Origin: Caulobacter sp. RHG1
Lineage (GTDB): Bacteria > Pseudomonadota > Alphaproteobacteria > Caulobacterales > Caulobacteraceae
DNA length: 64,000 nt
Reading direction: 5' to 3'
NCBI RefSeq assembly: GCF_013181195.1
Contig: NZ_SMZP01000006.1
Coordinates: 1-64,000 of the forward strand
The notes under the pieces are model-generated. The model worked only from the letters and a program-made list of their open reading frames with translations. It searched no databases and was not told the origin of the DNA. Below, piece by piece: positions 26,669 to 34,141 of the stretch. The position numbers and the translations under genes are program-made. Position 1 is the stretch's first letter. Every line of letters starts with the position of its first letter.

Positions 26669-26679
26669 TTGTATGACAA
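26669..26679. promoter_or_regulatory. GntR-type operator TTGTATGACAA (hydroxylase-cupin)
   Basis: Perfect copy of the dyad, 42 bp before the hydroxylase start and about 40 bp after the stop of the GntR gene. Confidence 0.75.
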
Positions 26680-26719
26680 TCATATAAGTTGGCGCTGTCG
26701 GGGCGCTGCCCCGGGCTGC

Positions 26720-27418
26720 TTAAGAAGCGACCTTTTCCGCTTGGTTTTCGTCCGCTTCCAGGCGGGCGACGATGGCGGCGCGGGCGTTGCGCAGGTGCTG
26801 GGCCATGGCCTCGGCGGCCTTGTCGGCGTCACGCGCGACCACGGCGTCGACCATGGCCTCCCACTCGACCAGGCCGCCTTCCATGCGCCCGGGCTCGGAC
26901 ATCGAGACGGCGCGCAGATAGTTGACGCGGGCCAGCAGCGGGCGGGCGACTTCCGAGATCACCCGGCTGCGGGCGCCTTCGAGGATGGTGTTGTAGAGCT
27001 CGCCGGCCAGGGCGGCCAACTGGCGCGGGGCGCTCTTGCTGGCGGTCTTGCCGAAACTCTTCTGGATCTTGACCAGCTGCTTGACCTCGGCGTCGTCGGC
27101 CAGGGCGACGAACCGGCGGATCGCCATGGTTTCGAGCATTTCGCGGATCAGATAGATGTCTTCGGCGTCCTTGGAGGTGATCACCGCCACGCTGATGTTG
27201 CGGCGCTTGCTGACCTCGACCAGATTTTCCGACTGCAGCTGGCGCAGGGCTTCGCGCACCGAGGTGCGGGAAACGCCCAGGGCTTCGCACAGTTCGCGCT
27301 CCACCAGGCGCGCGCCAGGCGGATAGAGACCGGTGCTGATCGCGTTACGCAGCTTTTCCAGCGTATAATCGCGGACCAGGGACGGGGTCTCGACGATGCG
27401 AAGGTCTTCGTATTCCAA
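26720..27418 (-). CDS. GntR-family regulator, FCD subfamily (probable cluster regulator)
   Basis: A 232-residue FadR/FCD-type GntR protein. The winged helix is residues 15-80 (YTLEKLRNAISTGLYPPGARLVERELCEALGVSRTSVREALRQL), and the C-terminal helical FCD domain binds a ligand, often a carboxylate. It is the only regulator inside the core cluster and lies next to a perfect TTGTATGACAA box, so it is the first candidate to bind the 13 repeated dyads. The TTGT-N3-ACAA shape fits the GT-N-AC pattern of FCD GntR sites. A weak copy (27468-27478) precedes its own gene. Confidence 0.9.
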   Translation of the reverse strand: MEYEDLRIVETPSLVRDYTLEKLRNAISTGLYPPGARLVERELCEALGVSRTSVREALRQLQSENLVEVSKRRNISVAVITSKDAEDIYLIREMLETMAIRRFVALADDAEVKQLVKIQKSFGKTASKSAPRQLAALAGELYNTILEGARSRVISEVARPLLARVNYLRAVSMSEPGRMEGGLVEWEAMVDAVVARDADKAAEAMAQHLRNARAAIVARLEADENQAEKVAS

Positions 27419-27467
27419 GGCGTCCTCAGCTTTCCATGCGCGGCTTCGGCCAAGCCTGATTGTCTGC

Positions 27468-27478
27468 TTATCCTACAA
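27468..27478. promoter_or_regulatory. Degenerate GntR-type dyad TTATCCTACAA
   Basis: Two mismatches to TTGTCATACAA, 50 bp upstream of the GntR gene. Possible autoregulation, weakly supported. Confidence 0.25.
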
Positions 27479-27508
27479 AGACTCTCAAAGCCGCGCATAG
27501 CGCAAAGA

Positions 27509-28333
27509 TCAAGTCCTGCGAGCGTTCTCCTTGATCAACCGCAAGGCGGGTAGCGCGATTCCCAGGCGGGCGGTCTGCAGCAGGCTGTAGGCGGTCAGGG
27601 CCGAGGTCTTGGGATTGGTCGCCGAGGCCTTGCCGAAAATCTCGAACAGGAAGCGGCCGAACGCGCCTTCGGCCTCGATCACGCCCAGCGGATCGGTGAC
27701 CTTGCGCGACGAAACCAGGCGCACCCGGGTGTCGTCCAGACCGATTCCGGCCAGGGATACGGCGATCGAGACATTGGCGTTCTTGGGATAGCCGAGGGCC
27801 GCTTCGCGGGCGGTGCCTTCGAAGAACACCACCTCGTCCTCGGTGTGGTCCAGGTCGATCAACTGCTCGGCCTGCGTGCCACGCCAGGCTTCCGGTGGCT
27901 TGTGCGAGGTGTAGGTCACCGACGACAGGCCCGCCAGGCGCGCGGCCGACAGGCCGTCGAGTCCCGCGATCGCCCCGGCCGGCAGCAGCACGCGGCCGCC
28001 GCCGCTCGCCTCGGCCGCCGACAGAGTCTCGACCATCGCCGCATCGGCCAGCACGCCCACCGACGAGACCAGGAGATCGACGCCTGCCGCCAGCACGCCG
28101 GCGCCGTAGTCGCGCACCGACTGGTGGCCGGCGCATTCCAGGACGATGTCGGGCTTGGCGGCCAGCAGGCCTTCCAGGTCGTTGACCACCGGCGCGCCGT
28201 CGGCGTCGCGGCCCGGGCGGACCAGGATGGCGACCAGTTGGGCGGCCTCGCCCAGACGCGTCATTTCCTGGGCGATTTCCCGCCCGATGGCCCCGTAACC
28301 GATCAGGGCCAAACGTCCGCCAACCGCCATCAT
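27509..28333 (-). CDS. Aspartate dehydrogenase-like NAD(P)-dependent oxidoreductase
   Basis: A 274-residue NadX/DUF108-type protein: Rossmann motif LALIGYGAIGREIAQ, VLECAGHQSVRDYGAGVLAAGVDLLVSSVGVLAD, LPAGAIAGLDGL, and the C-terminal ALGYPKNANVSIAVSLAGIGLDDTRVRLV typical of L-aspartate dehydrogenases. These interconvert aspartate and oxaloacetate plus ammonia. Two ATGs (28333, 28330) follow GGAGAGG. No nadA or nadC is nearby; instead it is divergent from the acylating aldehyde dehydrogenase, sharing a near-match box, which links it to nitrogen release in the catabolic pathway. Confidence 0.87.
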   Translation of the reverse strand: MMAVGGRLALIGYGAIGREIAQEMTRLGEAAQLVAILVRPGRDADGAPVVNDLEGLLAAKPDIVLECAGHQSVRDYGAGVLAAGVDLLVSSVGVLADAAMVETLSAAEASGGGRVLLPAGAIAGLDGLSAARLAGLSSVTYTSHKPPEAWRGTQAEQLIDLDHTEDEVVFFEGTAREAALGYPKNANVSIAVSLAGIGLDDTRVRLVSSRKVTDPLGVIEAEGAFGRFLFEIFGKASATNPKTSALTAYSLLQTARLGIALPALRLIKENARRT

Positions 28334-28363
28334 GCCTCTCCGACTTGCGCGCTTAAGATAATA

Positions 28364-28374
28364 TCGTATGACAA
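28364..28374. promoter_or_regulatory. GntR-type dyad TCGTATGACAA (AspDH / acetaldehyde dehydrogenase)
   Basis: One mismatch (C at position 2). It lies between divergent genes and contains an ATG that could be mistaken for a start codon. Confidence 0.6.
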
Positions 28375-28421
28375 AGATCCGCCTTCAGGGCGACAGGTTT
28401 CGGCTCGCGGATCGGAAAGTG

Positions 28422-29381
28422 ATGAACAGTCAGGCGCCCCATGGCCACAGGACGAAAGTGGCCATCATCGGATCGGGCAATATCGGCACCGACCTGATGA
28501 TCAAGGTCATGCGATTGTCCAAGTCGCTGGAGATGGGAGCGTTCGTCGGCATCGATCCCGAGTCGGACGGCCTCAAGCGCGCCGAGCGCCTGGGCGTGCC
28601 GATCACCGCTGGCGGCATCGACGGCCTGGTCGCCCTGCCGAACTTCGCCGACATCGCCATCGTCTTCGACGCCACCAGCGCCGGCGCTCACAAGCATCAC
28701 GACGCGGTGCTGCGCGCCCATGGCAAACAGGTGATCGACCTGACCCCGGCCGCGATCGGTCCGTACACGGTGCCGCCGATCAACGGCGCGGCGCATCTGG
28801 ATGCGCCTAACGTCAACATGGTCACCTGCGGCGGCCAGGCGACGATCCCAATGGTCGCCGCCGTCGGTCGCGTGGCCAAGGTCCACTATGGCGAGATCGT
28901 CGCCTCGATCGCCAGCAAGTCGGCCGGCCCCGGCACCCGCGCCAATATCGACGAGTTCACCGAGACCACCTCGCGCGCCATCGAAACGGTCGGCGGCGCC
29001 ACGCGCGGCAAGGCGATCATCGTGCTCAATCCGGCCGAGCCGCCGCTGATCATGCGCGACACGGTCTACTGCCTCTGCGACGACGCCGACACCGCCGCCA
29101 TCGAGGCCTCGGTCGAGGCGATGGTGCGCGAGGTGCAAGCCTATGTTCCCGGCTATCGCCTGAAGCAGAAGGTGCAGTTCGAGCGCCTGGGCGACAACGC
29201 CCCGCTGTTCATCCCCGAGATGGACCAGGCCTTCACCGGCCTGAAGGTCACGATCTTCCTCGAGGTCGAGGGCGCGGCCCACTACCTGCCGGCCTATGCC
29301 GGCAATCTGGACATCATGACCTCCGCGGCGCTGAAGACCGCCGAGGCCATCGTCGCCCACCGCGCTGAGAAGGCGGCCTGA
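28422..29381 (+). CDS. Acetaldehyde dehydrogenase, acylating (CarF/DmpF-like)
   Basis: A 319-residue acylating aldehyde dehydrogenase: Rossmann motif [16 protein letters not shown] (13-28), [10 protein letters not shown], and catalytic Cys136 in [12 protein letters not shown]. It turns acetaldehyde from the aldolase into acetyl-CoA with NAD and CoA. I place the start at ATG 28422 with GGAAAG upstream; the ATG at 28368 is inside the operator. The aldolase gene follows three bases after the stop, and the two enzymes form a channelling complex in known pathways. Confidence 0.95.
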   Translation: MNSQAPHGHRTKVAIIGSGNIGTDLMIKVMRLSKSLEMGAFVGIDPESDGLKRAERLGVPITAGGIDGLVALPNFADIAIVFDATSAGAHKHHDAVLRAHGKQVIDLTPAAIGPYTVPPINGAAHLDAPNVNMVTCGGQATIPMVAAVGRVAKVHYGEIVASIASKSAGPGTRANIDEFTETTSRAIETVGGATRGKAIIVLNPAEPPLIMRDTVYCLCDDADTAAIEASVEAMVREVQAYVPGYRLKQKVQFERLGDNAPLFIPEMDQAFTGLKVTIFLEVEGAAHYLPAYAGNLDIMTSAALKTAEAIVAHRAEKAA

Positions 29382-29383
29382 AG

Positions 29384-30397
29384 ATGACCGACAAGAAGCT
29401 GTACATCCAGGACGTCACCCTGCGCGACGGCATGCACGCCATCCGTCACCGCTACACGGTCGACCACGTCCGCACGATCGCCAAGGCCCTGGACGAGGCC
29501 AAGGTCGACGCCATCGAGATCGCTCACGGCGACGGCCTGTCGGGCTCGTCGTTCAACTATGGCTTCGGCGCCTGCACCGACTGGGCCTGGATCGAGGCGG
29601 TCGGCGAGGTCCTGACCCACGCCAAGCTGACGACCCTGCTGCTGCCGGGTATCGGCACCGTGCATGACCTCAAGCGCGCCTACGAGCTGGGCGTGCGCTC
29701 GGTGCGGGTGGCCACCCACTGCACCGAGGCCGACGTCTCGCGCCAGCACATCGAATACGCCCGCGGCCTGGGCATGGACGTCGCCGGCTTCCTGATGATG
29801 AGCCACATGAGCCCGCCCGAGGCCCTGGCCCAGCAGGCCCTGCTGATGGAGACCTACGGCGCCCATTGCGTCTACGTCACAGACAGCGGCGGGGCCATGA
29901 CCATGGACGCCGTCGCCGCGCGCCTGCAGGCCTATGACAAGGTGCTGAAACCCGAGACCGAGCGCGGCATCCACGCCCACCACAACCTGTCCCTGGGCGT
30001 CGCCAACTCGATCGCCGCCGTCCAGAACGGCGCCATCCGGGTCGACGCCTCGCTGGCGGGCATGGGGGCCGGAGCCGGCAACGCGCCATTGGAAGTCTTC
30101 ATCGCCGCCGCCGATGTCTATGGCTGGAACCACGGCTGCGACCTCTTCAAGCTGATGGACGCCGCCGAGGACCTGGTCCGCCCGCTGCAGGACCGCCCGG
30201 TCCGCGTCGACCGCGAGACCCTCAGCCTGGGCTATGCGGGGGTCTATTCGTCGTTCCTGCGCCACGCCGAAAAGGCGGCCGAGGACCACGGCCTGGACGT
30301 GCGCACGATCCTCTTGGAACTGGGCAAGCGCCGCATGGTCGGCGGCCAGGAAGACATGATCACCGATGTGGCGCTGGATCTGGCGAAGGCGGGGTAA
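29384..30397 (+). CDS. 4-Hydroxy-2-oxovalerate aldolase (CarE/DmpG-like)
   Basis: A 337-residue DRE-TIM metallolyase: [17 protein letters not shown] at the N-terminus, [14 protein letters not shown], the metal-ligand [18 protein letters not shown] and [17 protein letters not shown]. It splits 4-hydroxy-2-oxovalerate into pyruvate and acetaldehyde, the last carbon-skeleton step of meta-cleavage. Length and motifs match DmpG/MhpE. Its partner dehydrogenase is immediately upstream. Confidence 0.95.
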   Translation: MTDKKLYIQDVTLRDGMHAIRHRYTVDHVRTIAKALDEAKVDAIEIAHGDGLSGSSFNYGFGACTDWAWIEAVGEVLTHAKLTTLLLPGIGTVHDLKRAYELGVRSVRVATHCTEADVSRQHIEYARGLGMDVAGFLMMSHMSPPEALAQQALLMETYGAHCVYVTDSGGAMTMDAVAARLQAYDKVLKPETERGIHAHHNLSLGVANSIAAVQNGAIRVDASLAGMGAGAGNAPLEVFIAAADVYGWNHGCDLFKLMDAAEDLVRPLQDRPVRVDRETLSLGYAGVYSSFLRHAEKAAEDHGLDVRTILLELGKRRMVGGQEDMITDVALDLAKAG

Positions 30398-30408
30398 GCT
30401 CAGCACAG

Positions 30409-30482
30409 GCCCCCACCTGACCGCTGCGCGGTCTGTCCGCCCCCAAGCGGGGCGGATAAATCTCTCCTCCCCCTTTGGGGGA
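30409..30482. repeat. REP-like palindromes, target of the IS1595 element
   Basis: Nested palindromes (GACCGCTGCGCGGTC, CCGCCCC-AAG-CGGGGCGG, CTCCCCCTTTGGGGGAG) follow the aldolase. The second half of the same repeat (GGGGGACCGGCGAACGCCGGTGG) resumes at 33546, after the inserted element. Confidence 0.7.
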
Positions 30483-30548
30483 GGGGTTTATATACCTGAG
30501 TGACCCAAAATGGAAAGGCACCGTACGATAAAGACAGTGCCCTACCTC

Positions 30549-30851
30549 CTAGCTGATGCCTTGCAGTAGATTCCTGCGAGGCGCTTGAGGCGTGCCTACT
30601 GAGGCCTCCGCAATGTCGTTGAGCTTGTGATTGCTGCGCTCGACGTTAACGGCCATCTCGCGAGTTAGGTCGCGCGTTTCTTCGGCTGCATCAGCAACTC
30701 GTCCAACACGATCGACGATCATGGCCAGCATATAGAGGCCAGCAACGACAGAGGCTCCGGTCCAGAACTTGGCGTCGGTGCCGAGAACGAGGAAAGCGGT
30801 GATACCGATAAGGGCGCCTATAGCGGCCACCAGTGCAATCTTGTCCTTCAT
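30549..30851 (-). CDS. Small predicted membrane protein (IS passenger)
   Basis: A 100-residue protein with two hydrophobic helices (ALVAAIGALIGITAFLVLG and ASVVAGLYMLAMIVDRVG), then a charged amphipathic tail (DAAEETRDLTREMAVNVERSNHKLNDIAE) likely to form a coiled coil. The ATG at 30851 overlaps the end of the lipoprotein gene, so both may be co-translated. No family recognised. Confidence 0.55.
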   Translation of the reverse strand: MKDKIALVAAIGALIGITAFLVLGTDAKFWTGASVVAGLYMLAMIVDRVGRVADAAEETRDLTREMAVNVERSNHKLNDIAEASVGTPQAPRRNLLQGIS

Positions 30852-30853
30852 GG

Positions 30854-31219
30854 TCAGCACACCAACTGCTTAGGCACGCGAGACTCTTCGACGACCCATC
30901 CGGTTCCACGCTTGGCCGCGATCAGGGTTGTCAGGCATCCCTCGGAGTGGACCATTCCTGGCGTTGTCATCGTGCTTACGGTGGTCGTGGCGCCTACCGT
31001 CGTTGCCGTGGCCGTTCCGTACTGTGGAAGAGTTGCTGTTCCGCCTCCGACCCGGAATTGAAAAGCTCTACGGCCATCGGGAAGATCGAACTCGTTCACC
31101 GGCCGACCGTGACGCATGTAGGCCTCTTCAATCGGAAGCCCGACAGATTGCTTCATGGTTGTTGAGACACAGCCACCCAGAGCAACGACGGCGATGGCCG
31201 CTGCTAGAACCTTGCGCAT
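30854..31219 (-). CDS. Small predicted lipoprotein (IS passenger)
   Basis: A 121-residue protein whose N-terminus is a lipoprotein signal: MRKVLAAAIAVVALGGC, with Cys17 as the lipidation site. The mature part contains KQSVGLPIEEAYMRHGRPVNEFDLPDGRRAFQFRV and a Thr/Val-rich stretch, resembling small outer-membrane lipoproteins of unknown role. GGGGA lies before the ATG at 31219. It precedes the small membrane protein in the same direction. The 270 bp upstream (31220-31490) shows no gene. Confidence 0.65.
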   Translation of the reverse strand: MRKVLAAAIAVVALGGCVSTTMKQSVGLPIEEAYMRHGRPVNEFDLPDGRRAFQFRVGGGTATLPQYGTATATTVGATTTVSTMTTPGMVHSEGCLTTLIAAKRGTGWVVEESRVPKQLVC

Positions 31220-31490
31220 GTAAATCCCCGCGTTGCCCGGCCTGGAGCCGGGACGGTTGATCACGCGCACGCAAGGAGACGCGCCTCCCGTATTCCCTAC
31301 GAGAGGTGTTTTATTTGGGGAGCCGCCCGACAAAGGGGGTCCCTTGCGTCTCAGCGCTGATGCGCGCCGCCGTCGCTGATCAAGGCTTGGGCGGTGAGTC
31401 CACTTTGCCACGCGGTAGGGTCGAAAGCGAGACCGGCAGAGCGAGACTGTAAATTGACTCTCTGATGTGGGCGTCAGAGCTTAGGTCCCG

Positions 31491-32123
31491 ATGATATCGG
31501 CCGGCAAAATCAGTGAAGTCGAGTACGGAAACTGGCTGACGCCAAGCCAGGCGCTTGACCTTATCGGCCCAACCGTCCCGACGACGGTAAAGCAGGATGA
31601 CATTGCTAGCCGCTTAGAGGACGGACTAATCAGGGCTGCCGCTGAGACATTGGTGGTTGGCGGCACTGCCCATCAGTTTGTGGTTCTGGCTAGAACCATA
31701 TGGGACGATTGGTCTACCGGAACAGACTTTCAGTTCTGGATCTTAGGCACTTTCAGGGGTTTCACCTCAGGGCAGCGGGGAGTCTCCTTCAATGCATATG
31801 GCGTGCGGTTTGAGCCTGTTGGGGTTGAGAGGATGGCTCCGACTTCGCGCATAGAGACCCAACTATCGCAAAGCGTGGCCTCTCTTGATCCACCAAAAAG
31901 CGATCCCAAAAGCTTGCGAAAGCCAAAGGTCGGGTTGAGCGAGCTGAGGTCGTGGGCTGAAGCTTTCGGAGGGGCAAACCCAGGTGCTCCGTTCCGCACA
32001 TTTCTGAATTCTGCGCGAAGTGCTTTCCCCAATTCTGCGGTTTCGGAACAGCGCGTTAAAGACGAGATATCCAAGCTTGGAATGACAAAAAGTCGAGGAA
32101 ATCCATCAATTAGGCGAAAATAG
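31491..32123 (+). CDS. Hypothetical protein (IS passenger)
   Basis: A 210-residue protein (MISAGKISEVEYGNWLTPSQALDLIGPTV...) without recognisable catalytic motif. The N-terminal EYGNWLTPSQALDLI segment looks like a short helical adaptor, and the C-terminus is basic (VSEQRVKDEISKLGMTKSRGNPSIRRK). Codon use is less GC-biased than in surrounding chromosomal genes, which fits acquisition with the element. Function unknown. Confidence 0.6.
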   Translation: MISAGKISEVEYGNWLTPSQALDLIGPTVPTTVKQDDIASRLEDGLIRAAAETLVVGGTAHQFVVLARTIWDDWSTGTDFQFWILGTFRGFTSGQRGVSFNAYGVRFEPVGVERMAPTSRIETQLSQSVASLDPPKSDPKSLRKPKVGLSELRSWAEAFGGANPGAPFRTFLNSARSAFPNSAVSEQRVKDEISKLGMTKSRGNPSIRRK

Positions 32124-32231
32124 CGCAGAATTGGTTTTGCAGATTTAACTTAGCGTTTGGCGCCGATTTTTCGGACCTTCAACCTTCAGCCATGAACTGG
32201 AGGGAAGCCGATGTGATGTCCATGAAACGAA

Positions 32232-32261
32232 GAAAGCCGCTCCTGGCCCGGAGCGGCTTTC
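32232..32261. terminator. Hairpin terminator inside the IS element
   Basis: A perfect 12-bp stem GAAAGCCGCTCC/GGAGCGGCTTTC with a 6-base loop lies about 110 bp after the 31491-32123 gene and about 90 bp after the transposase operon, so it may serve both directions. Confidence 0.7.
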
Positions 32262-32297
32262 AGAAGTCTCAATCCCCCACCAAGAAGGAAAAAGGCT

Positions 32298-32399
32298 ATG
32301 CGTAAGCATACCACCGTCCGCGCTCATTGGCGCATACAAAATGGACGCCCTACGAGGGTCCGCGTTTACCACCGGCCTTCGCCTTACCAGAGGCGATAA
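32298..32399 (+). CDS. Very small basic protein, 33 aa
   Basis: The frame ATG (32298) to TAA (32397) encodes MRKHTTVRAHWR...GRPTRVRVYHRP, very basic, preceded by a strong purine-rich site (AGGAAAAAGG) four bases upstream. Its 3' half is antisense to the 66-residue gene on the other strand. Short HTTVRAHWR-like proteins occur in other bacterial and phage genomes, by memory. Translation is plausible but unproven. Confidence 0.4.
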   Translation: MRKHTTVRAHWRIQNGRPTRVRVYHRPSPYQRR

Positions 32400-32550
32400 C
32401 ACCAGGGTCCCCAGGTTTCGGCCTGGGGGCTTTTGTCTTTTGCCCTGGCGGTGGAGCAACCTCTTCCGGCTTCGTCTGTATGAAGCGCGCCAAGGCCTCT
32501 CCAAATCCCATGTCTAGGAAAAGCGGCGGTTCCGTCTTCGGGCTGGTCAT
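32350..32550 (-). CDS. Small accessory protein of the IS1595 element
   Basis: A 66-residue protein (PPLFLDMGFGEALARFIQTKPEEV, then a Pro/Lys-rich tail). Its ATG overlaps the transposase stop by ATGA, so it is co-translated with the transposase. The EALARFIQTKPEEV helix is a compact conserved-looking core. A role in transposition or its control is inferred only from coupling. Confidence 0.6.
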   Translation of the reverse strand: MTSPKTEPPLFLDMGFGEALARFIQTKPEEVAPPPGQKTKAPRPKPGDPGVIASGKAKAGGKRGPS

Positions 32551-33467
32551 GCGGTGAGCGCCTTATAGGTGAGGCGGCATTCGATCTTGCCGAGGAGGTC
32601 GGCGAAGCGTTGGCCCTTGGCTTCGCTACGACGGTTGTAGCGATAGGCCATCTCACCGACGTAGCGGTCCAGATGCTTCGGAGAGACCCAGTGATGAACG
32701 CCGATGATCTGGCGCTTCAGTTGCGACCAAACGCCTTCAATCGAGTTGGTGTGGAAGTCGCCCTTGCGGTACTGGCCAGCGCTGTGACGGACAATGCCGT
32801 GATTGAAGGTTCGGCCTAGCAGGCGATAACCAGCGTGCTCGTCGGTTGAAACCGAGTAGGCATCAGCCGAGACGTGCTGGTGAACGAATCCGTCGAGCGT
32901 CGCCGTGTTGGTGGAAGTGACGACGCGAGCGACCACATCACCATTACGGCTTACGGCGCCCACAACGGCGGTCTTACCGGCCGTGCCATTGACGCGCTTT
33001 CGGAGGCGCTTGGGCTTGTTAGCCTCCTTGCCACCCACATAGGTCTCATCAACCTCAACGTCGCCGCTTAGGGGCGCGTTGAAGCTGTCCGTGCGCGCAG
33101 CATGGCGCAGGCGATGAAGGACGAACCAGGCCGACTTCTGAGTGATCCCCAGATCCGTCGCCAGCGTCGTCGAGGCGATGCCCTTCGGATGGTTCGTGAT
33201 CATCCAGATAGCCGCATACCAAGTGCGTAGCGGAAGCTTCGTGTCCTGAAAGATCGTCCCGACCTTGATGGAGAAGCGCTTGCGGCACGAGTAGCACTTG
33301 TGGGTGTTCGTGCCGCTCAACGTTCCAATCTTGGCCTCGTCGGCATTGCCACACAGAGGGCAGAACTTTCCGTTAGCCCAGCGCGTCGCGGTCAGGTGAT
33401 CAATGGCCGATTGTTCGGTCGGAAAGGCCCGGAAAAGCTGGATCAGGTTGTCGAATTTCTGGATCAC
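32547..33467 (-). CDS. IS1595-family (ISXO2-like) transposase
   Basis: A 306-residue transposase. An N-terminal zinc ribbon has Cys36-x2-Cys39 and Cys58-x2-Cys61 (FCPLCGN, CYSCRKRF). The catalytic core is of DDE/N type: Asp140 (VEVDETYVGGKE), Asp209 (VSTDEHAGY), and Asn241/Glu244 in HTNSIEGVWSQLKRQIIG. The gene is intact and full length for the family, so the element may still be active. It lies close to the right inverted repeat. Confidence 0.95.
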   Translation of the reverse strand: MIQKFDNLIQLFRAFPTEQSAIDHLTATRWANGKFCPLCGNADEAKIGTLSGTNTHKCYSCRKRFSIKVGTIFQDTKLPLRTWYAAIWMITNHPKGIASTTLATDLGITQKSAWFVLHRLRHAARTDSFNAPLSGDVEVDETYVGGKEANKPKRLRKRVNGTAGKTAVVGAVSRNGDVVARVVTSTNTATLDGFVHQHVSADAYSVSTDEHAGYRLLGRTFNHGIVRHSAGQYRKGDFHTNSIEGVWSQLKRQIIGVHHWVSPKHLDRYVGEMAYRYNRRSEAKGQRFADLLGKIECRLTYKALTA

Positions 33468-33538
33468 GGCGGCTGCTCCCGACTGTGATCTGACTATCCC
33501 TCACCTCTCATTTTGGGTCAAGCACGTATATAAATCCC

Positions 33539-34141
33539 TTTGGGGGAGGGGGACCGGCGAACGCCGGTGGAGGGGCCGGCACGGGCGTTCCGCGTGTTCT
33601 ATCCACGGCATTCGCGGTTCCAGACCAAACGAAATCAATCGCTTGTCGATTTCTCGCGCCATTCCATCATCCGCGCTCAGCCCTGCCCCATACTCATCTG
33701 GTCCCCGTCGCAAGGGGAGGGCGCTTGGATCCGGCCCAAAGCGGCGACGGGGATAGGTTGAGCGGGGCCGCTGATGGCTCCCGGACGGTTTGGTCAGGTC
33801 GTGCGGCTTACTCTTTAGGGGCGCGTACGGGTGACGGGACCGTTCGGGATCAAGCCTTCAGCGGAGCGACAGGGCGGTGACCGTTAAAGCCGCCTATCGT
33901 GGAGCGTCGGGGTCGAGACGGATGTAGCCGATCGACTTGCTCTGCGCCCGTCCGGGGGTTCTTGGAGTCCCGGGCCGACAAGGCCCACGCCCTCCGCCCT
34001 CACGGACAAGAACAACCTGGCGGAGCGGGCTCGCGAGCCGAAACACAAACAAACCTTACGGTCTCCGGGTTCGCCCGGCCGCTCCGTCGCCTCTCCATCC
34101 AACTTCAGCGAGGAATCGCGTGAAGCGGCGCCGTCTTGCGC
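33539..34141. other. 603-bp stretch without a clear gene
   Basis: The first part (33539-33745) is REP-like palindromic sequence continuing from the IS insertion site. The rest holds several self-complementary stretches: GGCGG...CCGCC near 33875-33895, GGCTCGCGAGCC at about 34030, and CCGGG-TTCG-CCCGG at about 34070. Frames are short and broken. It could be a structured RNA, a UTR or gene debris; I do not recognise a known RNA family. Confidence 0.4.

Larger units (their letters stand above)
30483..33538. mobile_element. IS1595-family element with passenger genes, about 3.06 kb
   Basis: Terminal inverted repeats of 30 bp match at 26 positions: left 30483-30512 (GGGGTTTATATAC...TGACCCAAAATG), right complement of 33509-33538. 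The sequence TTTGGGGG(A) appears on both sides (30474-30482 and 33539-33547), giving an 8-9 bp target duplication; the G-run prevents an exact call. The transposase is at the right end, and about 2 kb of other genes lie inside. IS1595 members with passenger genes are known as transporter ISs. Base composition inside (31.4-33.5 kb) looks less GC-rich than the flanks. Confidence 0.85.

Noticed and set aside
28368..28421. Upstream ATG for the acetaldehyde dehydrogenase
   Set aside because: The codon is part of the operator TCGTATGACAA, and the Rossmann domain begins just after ATG 28422, which has a better ribosome site.
33750..34141. Candidate tmRNA, RNase P RNA or SRP RNA
   Set aside because: I looked for their conserved sequence blocks and tag frame and found none, so no known RNA class is claimed.
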